From contig CAZHSI010000016.1 of NCBI GenBank assembly GCA_964535195.1, positions 1 through 31,432 of the forward strand: a DNA stretch of 31,432 nt, given 5' to 3'. Numbering within the stretch: position 1 is the first letter of the stretch; the number at the start of each line of letters is the position of its first letter. Origin of the DNA: UBA9339 sp964535195 (lineage in GTDB: Bacteria > Pseudomonadota > Gammaproteobacteria > UBA9339). This document shows positions 8,573 to 17,091 of the stretch, one piece after another. A model generated the notes under the pieces. That model was not told where the DNA came from, searched no databases, and saw nothing but the letters and a program-made list of their open reading frames with translations. The translations under genes and the position numbers were made by a program.

Positions 8573-11500
8573 TTATGCCTTTACCGCTGCCATATCAGCG
8601 TATAATTTCCAGCGGCGTTTAACATCCTCTTGTAATCGCTGTAATAGCTCTTCAGCATGCTCGGGGTGTGCAGTGACCAGGCTTTTAAAGCGTGGTTCAT
8701 TATAAACGTAATCACGCACAGCAACCGTCGGCTCTTTCGAGTCTAGCTGTAAAGGATTTAGCCCTTCCTTAATCCTATCTGGATGATAGCGATATAGTGG
8801 CCAAAAACCGCTATTAACTGCTAGTTTTTGTTGATTTACACCTTTGCGCAAGTTGTAGCCATGAGCAATACAATGGCTATAAGCAATAACCAATGATGGC
8901 CCTTTATAGTTTTCAGCTTCAATTAATGCCTTAATGGCCTGGGTAGGATTAGCACCAAGAGAAATTTGCGCAACATACACGCTATTATAAGCCATAGCGA
9001 TCATCCCAAGGTCCTTACGCGCAATCGGCTTACCTGAGGTTGCAAACTTAGCCACAGCACCACGCGGTGTAGACTTGGAAGCTTGTCCCCCAGTATTGGA
9101 ATAGACTTCGGTATCCAAAACTAAAATATTAACATCGCGATCGGCGGCTAGTACATGATCTAACCCGCCATAACCAATATCGTAAGCCCAACCATCACCA
9201 CCAATAATCCATACACTGCGCTTAATCAAATGTTCGATTAATACTAACAAATGCTTGGCGCGCGTATCCTCTCCTGATATCGCTTCAAGTTTGGTTTTTA
9301 GTTCAGCAATTAAACGACGTTGACTGAAAATATCTTTTTCATTAACTCCTTGCATACCTTGGATAATTCCTTGTACCAATTCATCGCCAATCTTGCCTGA
9401 AAACTCTTTGAGCAACTCTACGGCTAATTCTTGTTGCTTGTCCTCAGATAAGCGAAAACCATAACCAAACTCGGCGTTATCTTCAAATAATGAGTTAGCC
9501 CAAGCTGGTCCACGACCGTTGGCATCAAAAGTCCAAGGTGTGGTTGGTAAATTACCACCATAAATCGAAGAACACCCGGTAGCATTAGCAACCAACATAC
9601 GCTCACCGAAAAGTTGGCTAATTAATTTAACATAAGGGGTTTCTCCGCAACCAGCGCATGCACTAGAAAATTCAAAATATGGCTGTAAATATTGGGCTCC
9701 ACGAACGCTACCGCCATCAATACTTTGTTTGTCGGCGTAAGCGATACTTTCAAAAAACTCAATATTTTTCCGTTCAGCTTCTAAGCGAGGGGATTTTGGC
9801 GTAACCATCATCGCATGAATTGCTTTATTTTCTTTATTTACTGCTGGGCATACTTCTTGGCACAAACCACAGCCGGTACAATCTTCGACATAAACTTGTA
9901 ATCTAAACTGATCATTTGCGAACTCTTTGGCGCGACACTTTGCAGTTTTAAATGTGGCAGGAGCGCTCTGCAAACTATCTGGATTAAAGTGTTTTGCCCG
10001 AATAGCACTATGAGGACAAATAAGACTACATTGTCCACATTGAATACACATGTCAGGGTTCCACTCAGCAACATCAGCAGAGACATTGCGTTTTTCCCAT
10101 TTGGTGGTGCCTGTCGGATAAGTACCATCATTCGGTAAGGCGCTTACCGGAAGTTCATCGCCTTTGTCGGCCATAATGGTGGCAATAAAGTTTCTAGTAA
10201 ATTCTGGTGCCTTACTGCTTACAATCGGTATGATATCATGTGCTTTTTCAGGCACCTTATCGAGTAGCTTTACTTCAAATAAATTTGCTAGGGTTTGGTC
10301 AACTGCAGCAAAATTTTGCTTTACTACCTCTTCACCTTTTCTCTTGTAAGTTTTGACGATAGTTTCTTTAATTTTAGCAATCGCCTCTTCTCGTGGCAAA
10401 ATACCAGAAATAGCAAAAAAGCACGTTTGCATGATGGTGTTAATTCTACTGCCCATGCCGGTTGCAGTAGCAACTTTATAGGCGTCAATAACATAGAATT
10501 TTAACTTTTTAGCAATAATTGTCTCAGCAATAACTTTTGGTAGGTGATCCCAAACTTCGTTAGGACCAAATGGACTATTTAGTAAGAAAGTAGCGCCGTT
10601 TGTTGCACAATCTAAGATGTTACCAATCTCAATAAAATTAAATTGATGACAACCAATAAAATCAGCGGTTGTAATTAAATAAGGCGCAGTTATTGGCTCA
10701 GGAGAAAATCGTAAATGCGACGTAGTCTTTGACCCCGATTTTTTTGAGTCATAAACGAAGTAACCTTGAACATATAAATTTGTCTCTTTGCCTATGATTT
10801 TTATAGTGTTTTTATTTGCACCAACTGTGCCATCAGAGCCCAAACCATAGAAAATCGAACATTTTTGCTTAGGGTTGTCATAAGTAAAGTTAGGATCATA
10901 ATCAATGCTGCTATTGGTTAGATCATCCTTAATACCAACGGTAAAATGATTTTTAGGTTTATCCTGCTTCAAAAGATCAAAGACACCTTTTGCCATTGCT
11001 GGGGTGAATTCCTTAGATGCAAGACCGTAACGACCACCGATAACTTTAAGTTGTTTATTAGACTCAGCTAAGGCAGTAAGAACATCTTGATATAATGGTT
11101 CACCTAAAGAACCAGGTTCTTTAGTGCGATCTAATACCGCTATAGCACGTACTGTGCTGGGCAAAATCTGAATAAAACGGTCGATAGAAAACGGTCGGTA
11201 TAAATATACCTGCACTACCCCAACCTTCTCACCTTGACTATTTAGTTTTTCAACCGCTTGTATTACAGTCTTTGCCGCAGAACCGATAATAATTATTACA
11301 CGTTCAGCTGCTGCATCCCCATAATAACGCATTAAAGAATATTTCCTGCCAGTAAGCTTGGCAAACCTATCCATATACTTTTCAACAATCGCTGGTACCT
11401 TTAGATAAAAAGGATTGACAGTTTCACGTCCTTGAAAATACACATCAGGGTTTTGGGCGGTACCACGAATACAAGGATGCTCAGGACTTAATGCGCGTTT

Positions 11501-12112
11501 ACGATGCGCAAGCACTAGATCTTCGTCAATCATTGCGCGTATTTGTTCATCGGTTATCCCTTCAATCTTATTAATTTCGTGGCTAACACGAAAACCTTCA
11601 AAAAAATGAACAAAAGGAACCCTTGCTTCTAAGGTTGCAGCATGCGCAATCAATGCCATATCGTGGGCTTCTTGAACACCACCTGAAGCAAGCATAACAA
11701 AACCAGTATCACGGATCGCCATAACATCACTGTGATCGCCAAAAATTGATAAGCCTTGTGCCGCCAGGGATCTAGACGTTACATGAAAAACAGTTGGGGT
11801 TAATTCTCCAGCTATTTTATACATGTTAGGAATCATTAAAAGCAACCCTTGTGATGCCGTATAAGTTGTCGCAAGCGCTCCCGTTTGTAACGCCCCATGT
11901 AATGCCGCCACGGCACCACCTTCACTTTGCATCTCAATAACTTTTGGCACCGTCTGCCAAATATTTTTTACGCCATCTGCTGCCCATTGATCAGCCAGTT
12001 CGCCCATGGTGGTTGATGGAGTAATAGGATAAATAGCATTAACTTCTGTTACTCGATAGGCAACATGCGCTACTGCTTCGTTGCCATCCATTATTTTCAT
12101 ATTTGAACTCAT
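8573..12112 (-). CDS. nifJ: Pyruvate:ferredoxin (flavodoxin) oxidoreductase, single-chain
   Basis: Oxidatively decarboxylates pyruvate with CoA to acetyl-CoA and CO2, reducing ferredoxin or flavodoxin; cytoplasmic, TPP-dependent, oxygen-sensitive in most members. All domains are fused in 1179 residues (E. coli YdbK 1174). They are the N-terminal pyrimidine-binding domain (AVAHVAYRVTEVNAIYPITPS), the CoA and gamma domains, an 8Fe ferredoxin domain (CIQCGQCSLICP near 687, CTGCGLCQEVCP near 744), the proximal-cluster Cys in CAGCGETPY near 820, and the TPP-binding GGDGWAYDIGYGG near 970 with YSNTGGQASKSTP. The ATG at 12112 has AGGGGG at ideal spacing. It lies 113 bp downstream of the GltD-like gene on the same strand, probably co-transcribed. 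Confidence 0.95.
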   Translation of the reverse strand: MSSNMKIMDGNEAVAHVAYRVTEVNAIYPITPSTTMGELADQWAADGVKNIWQTVPKVIEMQSEGGAVAALHGALQTGALATTYTASQGLLLMIPNMYKIAGELTPTVFHVTSRSLAAQGLSIFGDHSDVMAIRDTGFVMLASGGVQEAHDMALIAHAATLEARVPFVHFFEGFRVSHEINKIEGITDEQIRAMIDEDLVLAHRKRALSPEHPCIRGTAQNPDVYFQGRETVNPFYLKVPAIVEKYMDRFAKLTGRKYSLMRYYGDAAAERVIIIIGSAAKTVIQAVEKLNSQGEKVGVVQVYLYRPFSIDRFIQILPSTVRAIAVLDRTKEPGSLGEPLYQDVLTALAESNKQLKVIGGRYGLASKEFTPAMAKGVFDLLKQDKPKNHFTVGIKDDLTNSSIDYDPNFTYDNPKQKCSIFYGLGSDGTVGANKNTIKIIGKETNLYVQGYFVYDSKKSGSKTTSHLRFSPEPITAPYLITTADFIGCHQFNFIEIGNILDCATNGATFLLNSPFGPNEVWDHLPKVIAETIIAKKLKFYVIDAYKVATATGMGSRINTIMQTCFFAISGILPREEAIAKIKETIVKTYKRKGEEVVKQNFAAVDQTLANLFEVKLLDKVPEKAHDIIPIVSSKAPEFTRNFIATIMADKGDELPVSALPNDGTYPTGTTKWEKRNVSADVAEWNPDMCIQCGQCSLICPHSAIRAKHFNPDSLQSAPATFKTAKCRAKEFANDQFRLQVYVEDCTGCGLCQEVCPAVNKENKAIHAMMVTPKSPRLEAERKNIEFFESIAYADKQSIDGGSVRGAQYLQPYFEFSSACAGCGETPYVKLISQLFGERMLVANATGCSSIYGGNLPTTPWTFDANGRGPAWANSLFEDNAEFGYGFRLSEDKQQELAVELLKEFSGKIGDELVQGIIQGMQGVNEKDIFSQRRLIAELKTKLEAISGEDTRAKHLLVLIEHLIKRSVWIIGGDGWAYDIGYGGLDHVLAADRDVNILVLDTEVYSNTGGQASKSTPRGAVAKFATSGKPIARKDLGMIAMAYNSVYVAQISLGANPTQAIKALIEAENYKGPSLVIAYSHCIAHGYNLRKGVNQQKLAVNSGFWPLYRYHPDRIKEGLNPLQLDSKEPTVAVRDYVYNEPRFKSLVTAHPEHAEELLQRLQEDVKRRWKLYADMAAVKA

Positions 12113-12155
12113 AACAACCCCCTAATTTTTTATCAAATTTAAATGTAATTACTTT

Positions 12156-12202
12156 CCCCTTGTCATCTCGAAAGCTGTAAGTTTGCCGCGGGATAGCAGG
12201 AG
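12156..12202. repeat. Palindromic intergenic repeat, copy 1
   Basis: CCCCTTGTCATCTCG (12156-12170) and CGCGGGATAGCAGGAG (12187-12202) are imperfect inverted arms. The same arm pattern (CTTGTCATC..., ...GGGATA.CA.GAG) recurs at 25547-25596, so this is a dispersed repeat. It sits in the gap between the GltD-like gene and nifJ and could form a hairpin in their transcript. Confidence 0.55.
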
Positions 12203-12225
12203 AAAAATAATAACGTATCTATGAT

Positions 12226-13815
12226 CTATGAAGACCGTCGCTCTATCAAGGACATTGCACCACAAGGACAAACCTTGACACATTTGCCACAACCGATACA
12301 CCTCTCAGTATTAATCTCGGTAACTATGCCGTCAATCTCAGAATGAGAAATAACTTTTACTGGACAGACTGCGTAACATTTACCACAACCCAAACAATTG
12401 CCACAAGAAAAACATCTCTCACTTTCATAAATAATATCACTTTCGGTGTTACCTTGTAAAACTTCAGTAAACGATTTTAATCTAACTTCAGGATCAAGTA
12501 GTCGCTCTTTAGTCTTGGTCGATTTTGCACTGTTAATATGTAACCTATCAGTCTGGATTAATTCTGAGAATGGCGGCTCACTAAATACTGTATCGTGCAA
12601 ATAAGCATTGATATGGGATGCGGCACGCTTACCATGACCAACCGCTATCGTTACACTGCGTTCATAAGGAGTAACATCGCCGCCAGCAAAAATTCCCGGA
12701 TAACCAGTCATAAAGAAATTATCAATACTTATGACACCATTTGGTTGTATTTCTATTTCAGGAATTTTACGTAAAAATTCAGAATCTGGATTTTGATTCA
12801 AGGCGAAAACTAAAGCATCAACATCCATGGTCTCAGTTTTACCAATACTTACCGACCGACCCTTCTGATCTAATTCATTGATGCTCATTGTTAACGTAGT
12901 ACGATTTAAACTGGTAATCGTGCGCAAATAAATAAACTTAACCCCCTCAGATAAAGCATCAGCAATTTCACCAGAAAAAGCTGACATTTTTTCCCGAGTA
13001 CGATGATAAATAACAGAAACATCGGCAACTCCTAACCGCTTAGCTGTACGAGCCACATCAATAGCCGTATTACCACCACCATAAACCGCTAGACGCGAAC
13101 CAATATCGTGAATCGAACCTAAAGCTACACCACGTAAATAATCAATAGCATCAATAACCAAACAGTTGTTTTCGAGCTGAATGGCTAAACTTTTCCCAAG
13201 ATGCGCCCCAATTGCTAAAAAAACCGCATCAAAAGCCCCATGTTTTTTTTCTTTAATGACATCTTCTACCCTACGGTTGCAAATAATTTTTACACCGATT
13301 TTTTTAAGCCGCTCGATTTCCCCAAATAATATTTCTTTCGGCAAGCGATAGGCAGGAATGCCAACCAAAGTCGTACCACCTGGTTTAGGAAAAGCTTCAT
13401 AGATGGTAACATCATGCCCCTTACGACGCAGATGATAAGCAGCAGATAGCCCAGCTGGGCCGGCGCCTACAATTAAAACTTTCTTTTTGGTTTCGGCCGT
13501 AACTGCCGGAAAAGACCACTTTTCTGCTAATGCCAGATCACCTAAAAACCTTTCAATACAATGAACACTAACTGTGGCATCATATTGAATACGGTTACAT
13601 CTGTTTTCACAGTAGCTGTAACATACACGCCCGTGAACAGCCGGAAAAGGATTGCTGGCAGTAACAACCTCCCAAGCTTCGCGGAATCTCTTTTTATTAG
13701 CTAAACTGATCCATGCTTGAATATTTTCACCGACAGGACATATGTTGTTACATGGTGGCAAACCTTTGGCGCAAACCGCAATTTTCTTAGACTTACAACT
13801 AGAAACCGCATTCAT
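12226..13815 (-). CDS. GltD-like NAD(P)H oxidoreductase with C-terminal 2x[4Fe-4S] ferredoxin domain
   Basis: FAD flavoprotein related to the glutamate synthase small subunit, probably passing electrons between NAD(P)H and ferredoxin. The N terminus has Fe-S cysteines (CAKGLPPCNNICP; then HGRVCYSYCENRC). FAD binding is at VGAGPAGLSAAYHLRRKG near 115, NAD(P)H binding at YGGGNTAIDVARTAKRLG near 247, and a second FAD motif is GIFAGGDVTP. The C terminus (about 460-520) is a bacterial-type ferredoxin: CGNCLGCGKCYAVCP and CIGCGKCVKVCP. No glutamate synthase large subunit lies nearby, and nifJ follows directly, so a role as ferredoxin:NAD(P)+ reductase for PFOR is inferred. The GTG at 13827 is an alternative start; the ATG at 13815 has GGGTG upstream. 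Confidence 0.85.
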   Translation of the reverse strand: MNAVSSCKSKKIAVCAKGLPPCNNICPVGENIQAWISLANKKRFREAWEVVTASNPFPAVHGRVCYSYCENRCNRIQYDATVSVHCIERFLGDLALAEKWSFPAVTAETKKKVLIVGAGPAGLSAAYHLRRKGHDVTIYEAFPKPGGTTLVGIPAYRLPKEILFGEIERLKKIGVKIICNRRVEDVIKEKKHGAFDAVFLAIGAHLGKSLAIQLENNCLVIDAIDYLRGVALGSIHDIGSRLAVYGGGNTAIDVARTAKRLGVADVSVIYHRTREKMSAFSGEIADALSEGVKFIYLRTITSLNRTTLTMSINELDQKGRSVSIGKTETMDVDALVFALNQNPDSEFLRKIPEIEIQPNGVISIDNFFMTGYPGIFAGGDVTPYERSVTIAVGHGKRAASHINAYLHDTVFSEPPFSELIQTDRLHINSAKSTKTKERLLDPEVRLKSFTEVLQGNTESDIIYESERCFSCGNCLGCGKCYAVCPVKVISHSEIDGIVTEINTERCIGCGKCVKVCPCGAMSLIERRSS

Positions 13816-13956
13816 TCTAAAAATCACCCAAGTTTACAGTAACTTACAAACAATCATAGTAACAAAAACAAATAAAGTATAAAAATATCTTTGAAAAACT
13901 ACGAAAGAATTCGTAGAACTATGTTGTAGGCATATCCACTGATAAAAGTTAAAAAC

Positions 13957-13985
13957 TTGCTTTACAATAACAGCAACATTATATT
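13957..13985 (+). promoter_or_regulatory. Possible promoter of the HIT gene
   Basis: TTGCTT (13957-13962) and TATATT (13980-13985) are separated by 17 bp, giving a leader of about 50 nt before the ATG at 14044. The -35 is a partial match only. The rest of the 13828-14043 gap is AT-rich with nothing further recognised. Confidence 0.35.
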
Positions 13986-14043
13986 GTTTTATTGAATGTA
14001 AGTTAACTCAAATCTAACAAAATAACAAGAAAAAAGAGGCGCT

Positions 14044-14379
14044 ATGACAGATTGTATTTTTTGTAGAATTGCAAATGGTACATTACCAGCAAATATTGTT
14101 TACCAAGACAAAAAAATAATCGCCTTTGATGATGTTTGTCCCAAAGCTCCAATACACAAATTAATTATACCACGCAAACACATTGCTACCTTGAACGATC
14201 TTACTGTCGCAGACAAGGGATTAATTGATGACATGGTCGTTGTTGCACAACAATTAGCGGCTGAACTTAACGTCGATAAAAGTGGTTATCGAGTACTTAT
14301 TAATTGTAATTCCGATGGAGGACAAGTTATTTATCACTTACATCTGCATCTTTTAGGCGGAAAAAAATTAATGCGCTAA
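14044..14379 (+). CDS. HIT-family protein, HINT-type nucleotide hydrolase
   Basis: Small cytoplasmic nucleotide phosphoramidase or hydrolase of the histidine-triad superfamily, 111 residues. The N terminus CIFCRIANGTLPANIVYQD is the classic HINT pattern, followed by FDDVCPKAPIHKLIIPRKHI. The catalytic triad motif HLHLHLLGG lies near residues 97-105. AGAGG precedes the ATG at good spacing. It is divergent from the GltD-like/nifJ unit. The equivalent E. coli gene is hinT (119 residues). The physiological substrate cannot be read from sequence. Confidence 0.9.
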   Translation: MTDCIFCRIANGTLPANIVYQDKKIIAFDDVCPKAPIHKLIIPRKHIATLNDLTVADKGLIDDMVVVAQQLAAELNVDKSGYRVLINCNSDGGQVIYHLHLHLLGGKKLMR

Positions 14380-14417
14380 GCATCAAACTCCTTTTGCAAT
14401 AAAACTCTGCACTTAAA

Positions 14418-14459
14418 ACCCCGAACCCATCCCCGAGATGAGGTCAGGGATGGGGTTAG
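14418..14459. repeat. Hairpin downstream of the HIT gene
   Basis: AACCCATCCC (14424-14433) pairs with GGGATGGGGTT (14447-14457) with one bulged base and a 13-nt loop. It starts about 40 bp after the HIT stop and may end that transcript or be an intergenic palindrome. The rest of 14380-14592 shows only weak promoter-like AT-rich sequence. Confidence 0.4.
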
Positions 14460-14592
14460 CCCTAAATCGTGTTTTAATGTAACACGATGAAGTTGTAGAA
14501 GTAAAATTATGGTGTATAGGTGTATATAAGTACGCGTATTACCTGGTATTGGTTACGAAGTGCCGACATAAAATATTTAACGAGGATAAATT

Positions 14593-15678
14593 ATGAATAT
14601 AAAAAAACAATCATCTGTTATTATATTTAAAATATTAATATTAATTTTTATCCAACTCCCCTTAGCTGAAGGGGCCCAAATAACCACCACCCAAAATGAA
14701 AAAGAATTGCCTGATACAAAAGTAGTGATGTTTCATGAGATAGGTTGTTGTCCCAACCAACAGTTAGAAAAACAACTTTTAACTTTTAATGATTTATCTA
14801 TTTGTACAAATGGCAAAACAAAATTTACACTTGCTCCCCATTTTCAAGATGATTATTTATATGTCGGAATTAAACAAGGAATCTACCACGCCCATCATGG
14901 AGGGACCGGTTGGATTAAAATTAACAATGGACCACTGAACGATATACCAAATGTTTTACAACCTTATAAAGGCTACTTATATGCAGGAGGGCAAGGAATT
15001 TTTAGGTCTAATGATAATGGGGCGAGTTGGCAGCAGATTGATGATGAGTTAATCAATGTAAATACCCTATGTGTACATGAGGGCTATTTATATGCAGGCT
15101 TTGACTTTAAAGGAGTTTACGTAACTACGGATGGAGAAAAGTGGCTGCCAGTTAATAAGAACTTGCGGTTCAAGCACTTATCTGCGGTTGCCTTTTCTGT
15201 AATAACCTTACACTCTCATGAGGGTTTTTTATATGCGGGTACTTATGGTAATGGGATTTTTAAAACCAACGATGGGGGAAAAAATTGGATACCGGTGGAT
15301 AATAATCTAGCGCATCAAGGACAAGATATGCACAAATATACAGTTTTAGCTTTGCAATCATATAACGGTTTTTTATATGCTAGCATCGAAAAACAAGGCA
15401 TTTTTAAAACGAAAGACGGAGGAAAGAGTTGGTCAAAAGTTGATCTTGGAGTTAAAAATCTAAATATAAGTGCTTTATATTCATATGACAATTTTCTGTA
15501 TGCAAAAGATCATGATGTGCTTCTACAAACCAGTGATGGTGAAAATTGGATACAATCAAGTAATGTTATTATCAATGATAATGTATACGATCTTCATTTA
15601 TATAATGGATATCTATTTGCAGGAACTTTATATGGGATTTTTAGAACGAAAGAGCCGATAGAAATGGAAATATTATAG
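14593..15678 (+). CDS. Secreted seven-bladed Asp-box beta-propeller protein
   Basis: A signal peptide (NIKKQSSVIIFKILILIFIQL, cleavage probably after AEGA near residue 27) is followed by seven repeats of about 45-50 residues. Each has the form 'G-(Y/F)-L-Y-A-G ... G-I-F-(K/R)-T-x-D-G-G-x-x-W'. Asp-box (BNR) motifs are SNDNGASW, TTDGEKW, TNDGGKNW, TKDGGKSW and TSDGENW. The first repeat (YLYVGIKQGIYHAHHGG) and the last (YLFAGTLYGIFRTKE) are divergent edges that could close a seven-bladed ring. Similar folds occur in YCF48/HCF136-like proteins, sialidases and VPS10 domains, but the sialidase catalytic residues are not evident. It is likely exported and a binding platform; the ligand is unknown. 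GAGG precedes the ATG at good distance. Confidence 0.75.
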   Translation: MNIKKQSSVIIFKILILIFIQLPLAEGAQITTTQNEKELPDTKVVMFHEIGCCPNQQLEKQLLTFNDLSICTNGKTKFTLAPHFQDDYLYVGIKQGIYHAHHGGTGWIKINNGPLNDIPNVLQPYKGYLYAGGQGIFRSNDNGASWQQIDDELINVNTLCVHEGYLYAGFDFKGVYVTTDGEKWLPVNKNLRFKHLSAVAFSVITLHSHEGFLYAGTYGNGIFKTNDGGKNWIPVDNNLAHQGQDMHKYTVLALQSYNGFLYASIEKQGIFKTKDGGKSWSKVDLGVKNLNISALYSYDNFLYAKDHDVLLQTSDGENWIQSSNVIINDNVYDLHLYNGYLFAGTLYGIFRTKEPIEMEIL

Positions 15679-15688
15679 GGGTCCATTT

Positions 15689-17053
15689 TTAGGTTTTAGA
15701 AGTTTTAGTAATATTAGCTATTTCATAGTTAATAAATGTTAATATGGCAGCATTGGGTATGGGGCAAATATCTCCTGAATATATGGAACCAAAAGCCGAA
15801 TTTGCTGTCGCAGACGACTTACTGCCACTAGCATATAATGCATCAAGTTGAACGAGAGTGTTTGCAACTGTGAACATCTTAGCAAATTTAATATTACTCT
15901 CAATATCCATTTGAATCTTTTTTTCAGAAGCGTGCATAAAATAATCAATAACTATTTCTATTTCTCGAGCAAAATTCTCTTCTGTTTTTTTCTCATCAAC
16001 ATATTTAAATTCTCCATCCCTTTCCATAGATCCTTCTTTTATCGCAATATCAAATTTATGAAATGTTTCTGGATTAGATAAACTTATTGGCCCTGGTAAT
16101 GCAGCAGTAATAACCGTTTGTCCGGCAGCTTGCCCTTCAAGAAGTACTACCCCAGCAGTTTCTCTATTTGAAGTTAATAAGCATATATCAGCTCCCCCTC
16201 TTATTAAGCTACCAACAAGCTTTTGATCATTAGGATTATCCAAAACAAGAACCTCCGGGTAAAATCGCCTTATCCTATATATAAATGATTCATCTCCATA
16301 ACCCATAATAACAAGATATGCTCCCTTTTCCTTTGCAACCTTAGCAGCTACTTCTAAACGTTCATATGCTTTTTCTTTACTTAAACGTCCCACAAATAAC
16401 ATCATGGTTTTATTAGGGTTAAAATATTTGCTTTTATAAGGTGAGTGTAGTTTTTTTGTTTCCCCTGTTTCTAAGCTAGACAGAACCTGTTTTAATGCCT
16501 CTTTGAAAAGCTGTTTTTGTTTGCATAAGTTTAAATTTTCAATGGAATCAGGAAATGATTTTAATACTTCAGGAAAATTCTTTTTGGCATCTTCCCAGTT
16601 TTTTGCCAGTGAAAATTTATCATATATGATCCCATTAGCCGCTATATGTGCTTTATTTAGATTAACGCATTTACTTTCAGGGTAAAAGCGATCAGCATTA
16701 ATATCATCTCGTAATTCTTCGAGCGAGCCTTGGCTTACCATATGTATACAGTCAGCAGCTTCAACACCAATGCAAATAGGATATGGTCTATCTTCTAAAT
16801 TAGTTACTACTACATTAAGGCCGTGTAAAGATTTTACTAAAGCTGGGTATGGTTGTTTATAGTGATAATAAGCCAACAAGTTCCTAATTACTTGTAATTC
16901 ATCACCAAAGTGGTGTGAGTGAACGATTTTTATGTCATCTTTTAAGATGGTACTTGCTGCAACTTCAGCAAATAAATGTGCCATGTAGTAACTTTTTTTA
17001 TGAGCTATTTTAAATAAGATTCTATCAAGGGTCCAATTTTCTCCTGCGATCAC
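15689..17053 (-). CDS. Glycosyltransferase, C-terminal part of a frame-split GT-B enzyme
   Basis: This part has the middle and nucleotide-sugar-binding domains of a glycogen-synthase-like/GT4-like enzyme: IVHSHHFGDELQVI near 43-56, LVKSLHGLNV near 72-81, VGRLSKEKAYERLEVA near 221-236, VIMGYGDESF near 248, and the donor-binding RETAGVVLLEGQAAGQ near 300. The only start in this frame is a GTG at 17053 without a proper ribosome site. The frame is open upstream to about 17101, overlapping the tail of the gene at 17092-17925, which supplies the missing N-terminal domain. I infer one ~745-residue protein interrupted by a -1 shift. It converges with the propeller gene, separated by 10 bp. Confidence 0.7.
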   Translation of the reverse strand: MIAGENWTLDRILFKIAHKKSYYMAHLFAEVAASTILKDDIKIVHSHHFGDELQVIRNLLAYYHYKQPYPALVKSLHGLNVVVTNLEDRPYPICIGVEAADCIHMVSQGSLEELRDDINADRFYPESKCVNLNKAHIAANGIIYDKFSLAKNWEDAKKNFPEVLKSFPDSIENLNLCKQKQLFKEALKQVLSSLETGETKKLHSPYKSKYFNPNKTMMLFVGRLSKEKAYERLEVAAKVAKEKGAYLVIMGYGDESFIYRIRRFYPEVLVLDNPNDQKLVGSLIRGGADICLLTSNRETAGVVLLEGQAAGQTVITAALPGPISLSNPETFHKFDIAIKEGSMERDGEFKYVDEKKTEENFAREIEIVIDYFMHASEKKIQMDIESNIKFAKMFTVANTLVQLDALYASGSKSSATANSAFGSIYSGDICPIPNAAILTFINYEIANITKTSKT

Positions 17054-17091
17054 CTCTGTAAGTAATTTCTTTCTGTCTTCATATAATTTAT

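Noticed and set aside
12226..13815. Annotation as glutamate synthase small subunit
   Set aside because: No gltB is adjacent, the C-terminal ferredoxin domain is not part of GltD, and nifJ is the evident partner.
16503..16685. Plus-strand open frames opposite the glycosyltransferase
   Set aside because: They lie within a gene with strong family motifs on minus and have no independent support.
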